This document shows positions 15,323 through 24,036 of a DNA stretch of 35,733 nucleotides, piece by piece; within the stretch, counting starts at the first letter, position 1; every line of letters begins with the position of its first letter. The stretch covers positions 1 through 35,733 of the forward strand of contig CAZMOK010000027.1 in NCBI GenBank assembly GCA_964567785.1. The letters are read 5' to 3'. The notes beneath the pieces are model-generated. The model was not told the DNA's origin. It made no database searches and saw only the letters and a program-made list of their open reading frames with translations. Source of the DNA: CAZMOK01 sp964567785. GTDB lineage: Bacteria > Bacteroidota > Bacteroidia > Bacteroidales > JAGOPY01. Both the position numbers and the translations under genes were made by a program.

Positions 15323-16963
15323 ATGAAAAGAAGAAAATTCCTCAGAAATATTTCCCTGGCTGCAGCGTCTCCGGTCATACTCAATGGAATCCCGGTTACT
15401 TCCATGGCCAATGCCCTAACAAGAGCTCTTAAGAACTCTGAAGGCGACAGGGTGCTGGTACTCGTCCAGCTTGCAGGTGGAAACGACGGGCTGAATACGA
15501 TGATCCCCATCGATCAGTATGATAAATACATGGAATACCGTTCTAATATTGCCATACCCGATACCGGTAACCGGAAATTCATTAACCTTGACGAATCCTT
15601 CGGACAAACCGAACAGGTTGGCCTGCATCCCGACCTACTTGCAGCCAAAGGTATGTATGATGAAGGCAAAGCCCTGTTCATCCAGAATGTCGGGTATGAT
15701 AATATGAACCTGTCTCATTTCAGGGGAAGGGATATCTGGTTCATGGGTGGCGGCTCCGAAGATTATTATAATTCGGGTTGGATGGGAAGATACCTGGAAA
15801 GTAAATACCCGGGATTTCCGGAAGAATACCCGAATGACGAGATGCCCGATCCACCGGGCCTCGAATTTGGGTTCACCCAATCACTTTTATACCATCGAAG
15901 TGAAGGCATCCCTGCAGGAATAGCCATTACAGATCCTGATACATTTCATCAACTGGTTACCGGAACGGGCATTGATCCGCCTTCTTATATCCCTGATAGT
16001 TATGCGGGTGATGAACTGAAATACCTGATGGAAATGGAACTCAAATCGAACCAGTATGCTGACAGGCTGAAAGAGGTTTATGAGAACGGTTCCAACTCAG
16101 GGAGCGTTGCCTATCCAACAACCTACCCTTACCCTGTCCCTAACCAGTTCAAAGACAATGAGCTGGCCTGGCAGCTCAAAATAGTGGCCCGTCTGCTCAG
16201 CGGCGGGATAAAAACAAGAATATTCCTTGTCAAAATAGATGGTTTTGATACCCACGCGGAACAGGTAACCGGCGACGATCCCACTACCGGAACTCATGCC
16301 GCATTGCTGTACCATGTTTCCGAAGCTTTGAAAGCATTCCACGAAGACCTGGAGGCTCTGGGCATCAACGATCGTGTTATTTCCGTTACCACATCAGAGT
16401 TTGGCCGCAGAGTCTATTCCAATGCCTCCCTGGGCACTGACCACGGAACAGCTGCCCCTGTATTCCTGCTCGGCGACGGTCTCAATACAGGTCTTTTAGG
16501 CTCAGTACCCGACCTAAACAACCTTGATAATGGCAACCTTGTATATCAGTTTGATTACAGGCAAATCTATACTTCCCTCATCATGGATTGGCTGGGTGCC
16601 GATTATGAAACAATTGCAGCAACAAAATTTGAAGATTTTATTGATACAAGACTTGATATTATCAAAAGCCCTTTTGGTATAAACGATAATTCCCTTACAA
16701 GCCCGGGCTTCCGTATTGTACGGATCTACCCGAACCCTGCCTCAGGTTATGTCAATTTACAGATAAACTCTGAGAAAAGAAGACAGATAAGACTGATCAT
16801 TGCCAACAGCGCCGGTATTAAAACCAGGGACCATTTACTGAACACAGTGGGAGCCGGCAGTGAGACCTTCCAAATAAGCCTTTCGGGCCTGAAACCGGGA
16901 TTCTATTCGCTGACCTGTATCTCAGAAGGGAGAAAGCTTACTGAAAAACTTCTTGTCAGGTAG
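15323..16963 (+). CDS. DUF1501 protein with Tat signal and T9SS sorting domain
   Basis: A 546-residue exported protein of unknown activity. The N terminus MKRRKFLRN carries a twin-arginine motif followed by a short hydrophobic stretch (ISLAAASPVIL), so it is probably exported folded through Tat. The DUF1501 domain includes LVQLAGGNDGLNT near residue 45, GFDTHAEQ near 310 and the SEFGRRV motif near 355. The family resembles the alkaline phosphatase/sulfatase fold. The last 75 or so residues are a type IX secretion sorting domain (YPNPASGYV ... GLKPGFYSL). The ATG at 15323 was preferred to a TTG two codons upstream. It is co-transcribed with DUF1800. Confidence 0.9.
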   Translation: MKRRKFLRNISLAAASPVILNGIPVTSMANALTRALKNSEGDRVLVLVQLAGGNDGLNTMIPIDQYDKYMEYRSNIAIPDTGNRKFINLDESFGQTEQVGLHPDLLAAKGMYDEGKALFIQNVGYDNMNLSHFRGRDIWFMGGGSEDYYNSGWMGRYLESKYPGFPEEYPNDEMPDPPGLEFGFTQSLLYHRSEGIPAGIAITDPDTFHQLVTGTGIDPPSYIPDSYAGDELKYLMEMELKSNQYADRLKEVYENGSNSGSVAYPTTYPYPVPNQFKDNELAWQLKIVARLLSGGIKTRIFLVKIDGFDTHAEQVTGDDPTTGTHAALLYHVSEALKAFHEDLEALGINDRVISVTTSEFGRRVYSNASLGTDHGTAAPVFLLGDGLNTGLLGSVPDLNNLDNGNLVYQFDYRQIYTSLIMDWLGADYETIAATKFEDFIDTRLDIIKSPFGINDNSLTSPGFRIVRIYPNPASGYVNLQINSEKRRQIRLIIANSAGIKTRDHLLNTVGAGSETFQISLSGLKPGFYSLTCISEGRKLTEKLLVR

Positions 16964-16990
16964 TCATTCCCCACCACTTTCAAAAATTAT

Positions 16991-16998
16991 TACATTTG
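16991..16998 (+). promoter_or_regulatory. -7 box of the DUF1295/SDR operon, near-leaderless
   Basis: TACATTTG matches TAnnTTTG and ends six bases before the ATG at 17005. Transcription from it would start at or next to the start codon. No -33 TTG at 19-21 bp. Confidence 0.4.
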
Positions 16999-17004
16999 CC
17001 GGTT

Positions 17005-17904
17005 ATGGAAACATACCGTCAATCCCGGTCAATCTCTGTTCTCGTCACCGTAATTGCTTACGCAATTGCTATTTTGACAGCTATATACACTTACAGGTAT
17101 TTTGGTTCATACAGTCTTGTAGCAAGGATCGCACTCGCTGACCTTGCAGGTACGGTTATGATTTTTATATTTTCGGTATTGCTGAACAATTCGAGTGTTT
17201 ATGATCCATATTGGAGTGTAAAACCTGTGGTTATTGCTGTTTTTCTGTTTTCGATGGCTCCAGGCGGAGAATCACCGGTATTCAGATGGGTATTGTTGTT
17301 CCTTGTTTTTCTTTACGGTTTGAGGCTCACCTCCAATTTTTACAGGGGCTGGCCCGGGCTGATCCATGAAGACTGGAGATATGCTGATTTCAGGAAAAAG
17401 TTTCCGGGTTTTTACTGGATCGTCAGTTTACTGGGAATTCACTTATTTCCCACCCTAATGGTATTCCTGGGATGCCTCCCTTTAATACCGGCTTTCACAG
17501 CAACCGGGATCGAGTTTCCACTGCTTGCCATTGCCGGGCTGGTAGTGCTGCTGGGTGCTGTGCTGCTGGCTTTTGTTGCTGATGAACAACTCAGAAAAAT
17601 TAAAAAGAGACCTGCCGGTGACAGACAGATGACAGGATTATGGCGATTAAGCAGACATCCTAATTACCTGGGTGAGATCCTCACCTGGTGGGGAATTTTC
17701 TTCGCCGGCCTTTCTTTCGGAATGGAGTTCCTGTGGACAGGAATAGGGGCAGTTGCCATTACTCTGCTGTTTGTTTTTATAAGCATACCATTGATGGAAA
17801 ATCGTCTAAGGAAAAAACACAAGGATTACGAAAATTACCGGGAAAAAGTCCCTGCTTTATTGCCCCTAATTTACAAAAACAAGAACCGGAAAAGACCAGA
17901 TTAG
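17005..17904 (+). CDS. DUF1295 family integral membrane protein (steroid reductase/ICMT-like)
   Basis: A 299-residue membrane protein with about seven hydrophobic segments. The C-terminal part carries the family's conserved RHPNYLGEILTWWG signature near residue 215 and an ENRLRKKHKDYENYRE ending. This is the fold shared by 3-oxo-5-alpha-steroid 4-dehydrogenase and isoprenylcysteine methyltransferase-like enzymes. The bacterial DUF1295 members have no settled substrate. ATG 17005 was chosen over a TTG three codons upstream. The SDR gene starts at the next base after its stop, so the two are translationally linked and may act on the same lipid-like substrate (inference). Confidence 0.85.
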   Translation: METYRQSRSISVLVTVIAYAIAILTAIYTYRYFGSYSLVARIALADLAGTVMIFIFSVLLNNSSVYDPYWSVKPVVIAVFLFSMAPGGESPVFRWVLLFLVFLYGLRLTSNFYRGWPGLIHEDWRYADFRKKFPGFYWIVSLLGIHLFPTLMVFLGCLPLIPAFTATGIEFPLLAIAGLVVLLGAVLLAFVADEQLRKIKKRPAGDRQMTGLWRLSRHPNYLGEILTWWGIFFAGLSFGMEFLWTGIGAVAITLLFVFISIPLMENRLRKKHKDYENYREKVPALLPLIYKNKNRKRPD

Positions 17905-18666
17905 ATGAAAAAGACAGCTTTCATAACAGGTGCTACATCAGGCATTGGTGAAGCATGTGCAACAGAGTTTGCCGGAAACGGCTACGATCTGATCATCAGC
18001 GGACGGCGGGAAGACAGGTTAAAAAAACTGAGCGACACCCTGGAAAAACAGTATGATATTGATGTGTTGCCCCTTGTCTTCGATGTACGCGACAGAAAAT
18101 CGGTGGAAGATAATTTCCTGGATCTGCCGCCTGAATGGATGAAGATCAATATACTGATCAACAATGCAGGCCTTGCCTCGGGCCTTGAGCCCTTGCAGCA
18201 AGGTGATCCTGACGATTGGGAAAAGATGATCGATACGAATGTCAAAGGGCTTCTGTATGTTACTCATCATGTTGTAAGGGGCATGGTCGGGAGAGGCGAA
18301 GGGCATATTATCAACATTGGCTCTCTCGCAGGAAAGGAAGTATATCCGAGAGGAAATGTATATTGCGCAACAAAGTATGCAGTGGATGCCATCACTAAAG
18401 GCCTCCGGATCGACCTCTTAGGTACAGGAGTGAAAGTAACACAGATCTCCCCCGGGCTCGTCGAAACCGAGTTCTCAGAGGTCAGGTTCAAGGGTGACAA
18501 AGAAAAGGCAAAAAAGGTTTATCAGGGCTACGAGCCTTTGACTGCCAAAGATGTTGCTGAACAGATCTTTTATGTTACCTCCCTTCCCAAAAGGGTCAAC
18601 ATTAACGATCTTGTATTAACTGCCCTGGACCAGGCGAATTCCTATATCGTAAATAAGAAGGTGTAA
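17905..18666 (+). CDS. YdfG-like short-chain dehydrogenase (NADP-dependent 3-hydroxy acid type)
   Basis: A classical SDR of 253 residues. The cofactor motif is TGATSGIG (8-15) and the Arg35 region (SGRRED) fits NADP. NNAG lies at 86-89. The catalytic residues are Ser140, Tyr153 and Lys157 (YCATK). Conserved blocks DWEKMIDTNVKGLLYVT and QISPGLVETEFS closely resemble E. coli YdfG, which oxidises L-allo-threonine and other 3-hydroxy acids. That substrate range is family knowledge, not proof here. It is immediately downstream of the DUF1295 gene with no spacing, implying coupled translation. No terminator is seen before the acyl-CoA ligase promoter. Confidence 0.9.
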   Translation: MKKTAFITGATSGIGEACATEFAGNGYDLIISGRREDRLKKLSDTLEKQYDIDVLPLVFDVRDRKSVEDNFLDLPPEWMKINILINNAGLASGLEPLQQGDPDDWEKMIDTNVKGLLYVTHHVVRGMVGRGEGHIINIGSLAGKEVYPRGNVYCATKYAVDAITKGLRIDLLGTGVKVTQISPGLVETEFSEVRFKGDKEKAKKVYQGYEPLTAKDVAEQIFYVTSLPKRVNINDLVLTALDQANSYIVNKKV

Positions 18667-18729
18667 TCATATATAAAGCTGATTATCAGTCTCTTTTCCT
18701 TTATTACAGACTATTAAATTCTTTTTTTT

Positions 18730-18738
18730 CTATCTTTG
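18730..18738 (+). promoter_or_regulatory. -7 box of the acyl-CoA ligase gene
   Basis: CTATCTTTG, identical to the nonamer before purL, the HSDR_N gene and DUF3822. It lies 30 bases before the ATG. No -33 TTG. Confidence 0.5.
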
Positions 18739-18768
18739 CAGCCGTCTTAATGAAACCCGGGTATAATC

Positions 18769-20532
18769 ATGGAAGTCAAAAGGCTTTTCGATCTGTTACC
18801 TTTTCATAAAGAGAGTTTTCCTTTCAAGGAAGATTTCATAGCAGGTAAGGAAGATGGCCGGTGGGTGAAATACAACATCGACCAATACCTTGAACAGGCC
18901 AACAACATAAGCTATGGCCTGCTGGACCTGGGAGTGAAACCAGGTGACAAAATTGCTACGATCTCGAATAACAAGCCTGAGTGGAACTTTCTCGACATGG
19001 GGATACTCCAAACAGGAGCGATTCATGTTCCTGTATATCCAACAATCAGTGAGTCGGATTACCAGTTCATATTGAACCATGCGGAAGTCAAATATGTTTT
19101 TGTCGCAGGGAAAGAGCTCATACGCAAGATCGAGCATATATTGCCTGAGGTTAAATCACTGAAAGGCCTTTACACTTTCAGAAAGAACGAAGACCTTCCA
19201 CACCTGAATGAGTTGATAGAAAAAGGTAAAAAAAACCCTCAACCCGAAAAGCTCGAAGAACTCAAGTCAAATATCGGTGCACATGATATTGCTACCATAA
19301 TCTATACATCCGGCACAACCGGCAATCCGAAAGGTGTAATGTTAACCCACGATAACATCCTGCAAAACGTTTTTGCAGTAAAGGACATTGTTAATGTTGA
19401 CCATACCTATAAGGCCGTCAGCTATCTTCCGCTGTGCCATGTATACGAAAGGACTAACATCTATTGGTTCCACTACAAGGGCCTTTCGATCTATTATGCT
19501 GAAAACATGGGGACTATAGCGGATAATATTCGTGAGGTTAAACCACAGGTACTCACAACAGTGCCCAGGCTGCTCGAAAAGGTTTACGACAAAATACTGG
19601 ACAAGGGCAGTAAGCTGAAGGGTATGAAAAAACTGATCTTCAACTGGGCGGTTTCTCTTGGCAACAGGTATGATATTGAAGGGAATAACCCCATTTATGA
19701 TCTGCAGTTGAAACTCGCCGATAAACTGGTATTTTCGAAGTGGAGGGATGCACTCGGTGGAAACCTGTCTATCGTCATTTCAGGAGGCGCTGCCCTGCAA
19801 CCCAGGCTCAACAGGGTTTTTAATGCGGCTGGCATACCTGTTCTGGAGGGATATGGCCTGACAGAAACCTCACCGGTAATTGCAGTCAACACAGTTCACC
19901 CCGAAGGTTCAAAAATAGGTACGGTTGGTAAGCCTCTTGCCAACGTCAGTGTAAAAATTGCCGAAGACGGGGAGATTTTATGCAAGGGTCCGAATGTAAT
20001 GAAAGGCTATTATAAGCAACCGGACCTTACAGATATGGCCATCGATAATGAAGGATGGTTTCACACCGGTGATGTCGGGGTTATTGAGCCTGAAGGACAT
20101 TTGAAAATAACAGGCCGTAAAAAAGAGATCTTCAAGACTTCCCTCGGAAAGTATATCAGCCCGCAATTACTGGAAAATAAATTCAAGGAATCGCCCTTCA
20201 TTGATGGAATAGTCGTGCTGGGCGAAAACCAGAAATATGCTGCTGCCCTCATCGTCCCGGATTTTGTACACCTCAAAAGCTGGTGCGAAAATAAGGATAT
20301 TGAGTTTACTTCCAACAGTGACATTATCAAGCATCCCGAGGTCAAGGAAGGATATAAGAAGGAGATAAACCAATACAACAAGTTTTTTGGCAGTACGGAG
20401 AAGATACAGCGGTTCGAACTGCTCGACCATGAGTTTACCCTTGAAACCGGAGAGCTTACAGCTAACCTTAAACTGAAACGGAATTTTATTTCAGAGAAAT
20501 ATAAAGAAGAGATCGAGAGACTTTTTAAATGA
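18769..20532 (+). CDS. Long-chain fatty acid--CoA ligase (AMP-forming)
   Basis: Activates long-chain fatty acids to acyl-CoA through an acyl-adenylate. It has 587 residues in the ANL superfamily. The ATP-binding P-loop YTSGTTGNPKGV starts at residue 179. Later motifs are GYGLTETSPV near 361 and the adenylation-site GWFHTGDVG near 430. KITGRKKEIFKTS, around the hinge, follows. The sequence style is that of the FadD15/ACSL group. It ends two bases before the convergent holA stop. No other beta-oxidation gene is in the window, so the fatty acid may be destined for phospholipid recycling rather than degradation (inference). Confidence 0.93.
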   Translation: MEVKRLFDLLPFHKESFPFKEDFIAGKEDGRWVKYNIDQYLEQANNISYGLLDLGVKPGDKIATISNNKPEWNFLDMGILQTGAIHVPVYPTISESDYQFILNHAEVKYVFVAGKELIRKIEHILPEVKSLKGLYTFRKNEDLPHLNELIEKGKKNPQPEKLEELKSNIGAHDIATIIYTSGTTGNPKGVMLTHDNILQNVFAVKDIVNVDHTYKAVSYLPLCHVYERTNIYWFHYKGLSIYYAENMGTIADNIREVKPQVLTTVPRLLEKVYDKILDKGSKLKGMKKLIFNWAVSLGNRYDIEGNNPIYDLQLKLADKLVFSKWRDALGGNLSIVISGGAALQPRLNRVFNAAGIPVLEGYGLTETSPVIAVNTVHPEGSKIGTVGKPLANVSVKIAEDGEILCKGPNVMKGYYKQPDLTDMAIDNEGWFHTGDVGVIEPEGHLKITGRKKEIFKTSLGKYISPQLLENKFKESPFIDGIVVLGENQKYAAALIVPDFVHLKSWCENKDIEFTSNSDIIKHPEVKEGYKKEINQYNKFFGSTEKIQRFELLDHEFTLETGELTANLKLKRNFISEKYKEEIERLFK

Positions 20533-20534
20533 TT

Positions 20535-21533
20535 TTAATGTAAGATCTTAAATACCAACTCTTTCAATAGTTCCCCGTTATCAGTATTATCGTTTCCCAT
20601 TCCCTTCATACGGAGATCGTAGTCCCTTATGTATCCAATAATCCTTTCTAGTTTGGCGAAAGAATAGTTCTTTGCGGCATTACTGTATTCCTTAACAAAG
20701 AACGGGTTGATCGAGAGCGTTGCGGCTACATTATTCTTTGATTTGTCACTTAACTGGTGGTAGATCATAAGTTTGATAAAATAGTAGTATAACATCACCA
20801 GTGTCAGGATGAACGGATGTATTTTAGGGTTGGCAGCAAAATAATTAGCAATCCTGTTGGCTTTCAACACATCCTTCCGACCGAGAGAGGCCGTAAGCTC
20901 GAAAATATTGTAATCCTTGCTTATACCAATGTTCCGCTCGATGATGTCTTCATCTATATGAGTCCCTTTTTCCAGGTTGATGATCAGTTTATCAAGCTCG
21001 TTCCTGATCTTTGAAAGGTCGTTGCCCAGGTTTTCGGAAAGCATCATAGAGGCTTTCGGGCTAATCCCGAATTCTTTTTTTCTTAATTGCTCCCCGATCC
21101 AGTCGGGTACCTTGTAGTCATAGATCCTCGAAGATTCGAAGAGGACCCCTTTCCTGGATGTTATTTTTGCCAGTGAACGTCGCTGATCGATCTTCCTGTA
21201 TTTATGTGCCAGCACCAGGATAGTAGTATCGAGTGGTTTTTCAATGTATGGTGCCAGCTCTTCGAGGTCACCCAGATCCTGGGCTTCTTTAACGATGACA
21301 ACCTGGTGGCTCGACATCATAGGGTATCTGCGGGCATGGTCAATGATTTCGCGAGCGCTGGTTTCCCTTCCGTAAACTATTGTAAGGTTGAATTCCTTTT
21401 CTGTATCGTCGAGTACGTTATCCTCAATAAAATCAGATATTTCATCAATATAATAAGGCTCCTCCCCATGCAGCAGGTAAACAGGATGGTATATCTTATT
21501 CTCAAGGTCACGGAGGATCTGATCAAATTTCAT
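20535..21533 (-). CDS. holA: DNA polymerase III subunit delta
   Basis: Clamp-loader subunit that opens the sliding clamp during replication. The 332-residue length and the N-terminal YLLHGEEPYYIDEI segment are characteristic of HolA. The central IRNELDKLIINL and IERNIGISKDYNIFEL blocks and the C-terminal helical FNPFFVKEY-like region also fit. It is divergent enough from E. coli HolA, as usual, that recognition rests on these motifs and context. It follows the AMP nucleosidase gene by 17 bases, probably as an operon. Its 3' end nearly touches the convergent acyl-CoA ligase gene. Confidence 0.9.
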   Translation of the reverse strand: MKFDQILRDLENKIYHPVYLLHGEEPYYIDEISDFIEDNVLDDTEKEFNLTIVYGRETSAREIIDHARRYPMMSSHQVVIVKEAQDLGDLEELAPYIEKPLDTTILVLAHKYRKIDQRRSLAKITSRKGVLFESSRIYDYKVPDWIGEQLRKKEFGISPKASMMLSENLGNDLSKIRNELDKLIINLEKGTHIDEDIIERNIGISKDYNIFELTASLGRKDVLKANRIANYFAANPKIHPFILTLVMLYYYFIKLMIYHQLSDKSKNNVAATLSINPFFVKEYSNAAKNYSFAKLERIIGYIRDYDLRMKGMGNDNTDNGELLKELVFKILH

Positions 21534-21550
21534 CAGGAAAAAAATTTAAA

Positions 21551-22324
21551 TCATTCAAATCGAAGGTGTTTTACTGTAAGACCATGATTGATCAACTGTT
21601 TGAGCGATTCAACCCCAATCTCCACATGAACTTCGGTAAAGGTACCGGCAATGACCTTGTCTGAATCCTCAGTTTTTACACCCTCAGGAATCATCGGCTG
21701 GTCGCTCACCAGAAGCAGGGCTCCCGACGGGATATTATTGGCAAAACCGGTGATAAAAAGTGTGGCGGTTTCCATATCGATGGCCATGCATCTGAGTTTC
21801 CTGAGCTTTTTCTTGAACTTGTCGTCATACTCCCATACCCTTCGGTTGGTTGTATAAACGGTGCCTGTCCAGTAATCCCTCCCGAAATCGCGTATTGTTG
21901 TGGATACTGCTTTTTGGAGGTTAAAAGCAGGCAAGGCAGGCATTTCAGGCGGATAGTAATCATTTGATGTCCCCTCCCCTCTTATGGCAGCTATCGGAAG
22001 TATGAGGTCACCGAGACTGTTTTTCTTTTTAAGCCCTCCGCATTTACCCAGAAATAGGGCTGCCTTTGGGGTAATCGCACCCAGAAGATCCATTATTGTA
22101 GCTGCATTGGCACTTCCCATACCAAAGTTGATCATTGATATGTCCCCAAAAGTTGCGTTGGGCATCGAACGGTCCGCTCCATTTAACCTTACCCCGTATT
22201 TTTTTGCAAAACACTCAACATAACTGTCGAAGTTGGTCATCAGGATGTAATCACCGAAATCTTCCAGCTTCATGCCGGTATACCTGGGCAGCCAGTTTTC
22301 AACTATTTCCTTTTTGGTTCTCAC
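21551..22324 (-). CDS. amn: AMP nucleosidase, short form
   Basis: Hydrolyses AMP to adenine and ribose 5-phosphate. It has 257 residues of the nucleoside phosphorylase fold and lacks the extra N-terminal domain of the E. coli 484-residue enzyme, as is usual in Bacteroidota. Recognisable parts are MINFGMGSANAATIMDLLG near 64, ALFLGKCGGL near 89 and AIDMETATLF near 180. The start codon is GTG (22324-22322). A TAAATTTG box at 22344-22337 places transcription only a few bases ahead of it. It leads a probable operon with holA and is divergent from the HSDR_N gene. Confidence 0.92.
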   Translation of the reverse strand: MRTKKEIVENWLPRYTGMKLEDFGDYILMTNFDSYVECFAKKYGVRLNGADRSMPNATFGDISMINFGMGSANAATIMDLLGAITPKAALFLGKCGGLKKKNSLGDLILPIAAIRGEGTSNDYYPPEMPALPAFNLQKAVSTTIRDFGRDYWTGTVYTTNRRVWEYDDKFKKKLRKLRCMAIDMETATLFITGFANNIPSGALLLVSDQPMIPEGVKTEDSDKVIAGTFTEVHVEIGVESLKQLINHGLTVKHLRFE

Positions 22325-22336
22325 TGTTCTTTTTTA

Positions 22337-22344
22337 CAAATTTA
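22337..22344 (-). promoter_or_regulatory. -7 box of amn-holA
   Basis: TAAATTTG on the minus strand ends 12 bases before the GTG start, giving a very short leader. No -33 TTG at 19-21 bp. Confidence 0.45.
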
Positions 22345-22410
22345 AGAGATAATGAATACGAACCCCATCAATCTTTTCAACAACATAAAAGTTATCGATA
22401 CATTGATTTA

Positions 22411-22419
22411 CTATCTTTG
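22411..22419 (+). promoter_or_regulatory. -7 box of the HSDR_N gene
   Basis: CTATCTTTG, followed by AATTG. The 14-base string CTATCTTTGAATTG also occurs at the DUF3822 promoter (24037-24050). It is 19 bases before the ATG. Confidence 0.5.
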
Positions 22420-22438
22420 AATTGCAACCTCTAGATTC

Positions 22439-22894
22439 ATGGAGCAGCTTAATTTCCCCGGATTCCGGTTCAGGACAAGGTACACTGATACAGGAATGCA
22501 GATCTGGGATGAAATAAGGAAAAAATATGTCGTTCTCACCCCTGAGGAATGGGTCAGGCAAAACCTTGTAAAGTATCTCACGGAAGTAAAGAACTATCCG
22601 GCTTCACTTACAAGGGTGGAAGCGGGTATCACGTTGAACCGCATGCCAAGGAGGGCGGATGTAATTGTGTACAATAATCAGGGAAAACCCCTTGTCATTG
22701 CAGAATGCAAGGCGCCCGCAGTAAAGATAACCCAGCCGGTATTCGATCAGATTGCCAGGTACAATATTCCGTTAAAGGTTAAGTATTTATTGGTAACAAA
22801 CGGTATCAGGCATTATTTCTGCCGTATTGAGGAGGAGGAGAAAACCTACACGTTCCTCGGGGAAATTCCTGAATACCCGGATCTAATCGCATGA
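22439..22894 (+). CDS. Stand-alone HsdR N-terminal-like (HSDR_N) nuclease-fold protein
   Basis: A 151-residue protein consisting only of the type I restriction enzyme R-subunit N-terminal domain. The PD-(D/E)xK site looks intact: Glu61 (RVEAGI), Asp74 (RRADVIVYN) and Glu89-Cys-Lys91 (AECKAP), followed by a QPVFDQIARYN segment like the QxxxY motif. There is no helicase domain and no hsdM or hsdS nearby. It therefore is not a restriction system here. Its position beside holA and amn recurs in Bacteroidota (family knowledge from memory). A DNA repair or replication-linked role is possible, but nothing in the sequence proves it. Confidence 0.88.
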   Translation: MEQLNFPGFRFRTRYTDTGMQIWDEIRKKYVVLTPEEWVRQNLVKYLTEVKNYPASLTRVEAGITLNRMPRRADVIVYNNQGKPLVIAECKAPAVKITQPVFDQIARYNIPLKVKYLLVTNGIRHYFCRIEEEEKTYTFLGEIPEYPDLIA

Positions 22895-22905
22895 TATAGC
22901 GATTT

Positions 22906-23205
22906 TCAGGTAATCTCTTCAACAAGCTCAAGGAAGCGTTTGTACTGTATGGCAGGAAGGCTTTGTGCCTGCAATGCCCCATTTACCTGGCTTATCATCG
23001 AGACTTTGGCTGCAGTTTCCTCGTCGGGGGCTTCGTAAATATCCATAAAATCATACTGGCCAAGAAGTGCGTAATGGGCCTTGAATTTTACTTCAGGACA
23101 TTTTTCCCTTACCTGGTCGAGCCAGTTCCTTCCGATGGCTGCCCTGTCTTTCATCTGTGTGCTGAGGTCGGTGGACAGTTTTGTCAATAAAATATAAGTT
23201 TGCAT
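22906..23205 (-). CDS. GYD domain protein
   Basis: A 99-residue cytoplasmic protein with the GYD signature YALLGQYDFMDIYEAPD near residues 45-61. It belongs to the dimeric alpha/beta barrel type of small proteins. No enzymatic function is established for the family. It is convergent with the HSDR_N gene, 11 bases apart, and stands alone. I found no TAnnTTTG box in the 213 bases upstream. Confidence 0.85.
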   Translation of the reverse strand: MQTYILLTKLSTDLSTQMKDRAAIGRNWLDQVREKCPEVKFKAHYALLGQYDFMDIYEAPDEETAAKVSMISQVNGALQAQSLPAIQYKRFLELVEEIT

Positions 23206-23394
23206 TTTACTTAAGATTTGGATTGTTATTAAAGCTGTCTGATTTCTGAAAGATACAAAAAAACAGGCTACTAATCAATACAATTATGGTGTTTCCGAAT
23301 AATGTCGTCTGGCTGATACAAGCCATTTAATAAATTATCCTCATAAGGTCATCTTAAATTAGGCTGAAAAGGAATGTGAATTAAAAAAAAAGTA

Positions 23395-23402
23395 TAAATT
23401 TG
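23395..23402 (+). promoter_or_regulatory. -7 box of the 204-residue membrane-anchored protein
   Basis: TAAATTTG, full match to TAnnTTTG, 16 bases before the ATG. No -33 TTG. Confidence 0.45.
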
Positions 23403-23418
23403 CTCGTACCTTAAAACC

Positions 23419-24033
23419 ATGTCTACAATGAATTGGAAATTAACTGCAATCAAGATCGTACTGTCGATAATTATTATTATTCTGGCTTACTTGGTGGTTG
23501 ACAGTATTCTTACACCCGTAAACTTCAACAAGTCGGTTGAAGAAAGGTCGGCCAAAGTCATTCAAAACCTTAAAGACATCAGGAACGGTCAGCAGTTCTA
23601 CAAGGAATTCAACAATAAATATTCAGGCGATTTTGACACATTGATCGATTTCCTGAGGACAAGTGAAATACCAATTGTAAACAAGATACCCGATCCAACA
23701 GATACAACGTTTACACGCACGATCAATGACACTGTAGGCTACGTAAAAGTGGCGGATTCGCTTTACGGTCATCGCCAGAAATTCTCTATCGACTCATTGA
23801 GGTATATTCCTTTTAGCGAAGGAACCTTATTCGAACTGAAGGCAGGCACCATAGAACGAGGTGGTGTTGTTGTTCCTGTGTACGAAGCGAAGGCCCACTA
23901 CAGGCATTTCCTCAGCGACCTGGACAACCAGCTTACCATCAACCTTATTAAATCGCGGGAAGACATTGAACGCTACCCCGGCCTTAAGGTCGGTTCAATG
24001 GAAGAACCTTCTACCGATGGTAATTGGGAATAA
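23419..24033 (+). CDS. Membrane-anchored protein of unknown function
   Basis: I do not recognise a named family. It has 204 residues, with one transmembrane helix at about 9-27 (KIVLSIIIIILAYLVV). A mostly hydrophilic outer domain contains a segment NLKDIRNGQQFYKEFNNKYS that looks helical. This resembles pilin-like or type II/IV pseudopilin-style N termini only in being a single helix with an external domain; no prepilin peptidase site is visible. It precedes DUF3822 and rsmD on the same strand, 52 bases upstream of the GTG, and this neighbourhood suggests a conserved Bacteroidota gene. Confidence 0.75.
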   Translation: MSTMNWKLTAIKIVLSIIIIILAYLVVDSILTPVNFNKSVEERSAKVIQNLKDIRNGQQFYKEFNNKYSGDFDTLIDFLRTSEIPIVNKIPDPTDTTFTRTINDTVGYVKVADSLYGHRQKFSIDSLRYIPFSEGTLFELKAGTIERGGVVVPVYEAKAHYRHFLSDLDNQLTINLIKSREDIERYPGLKVGSMEEPSTDGNWE

Positions 24034-24036
24034 TAC

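Noticed and set aside
22439..22894. Type I restriction-modification system
   Set aside because: Only the HsdR N-terminal domain is present. There is no helicase part and no hsdM or hsdS.
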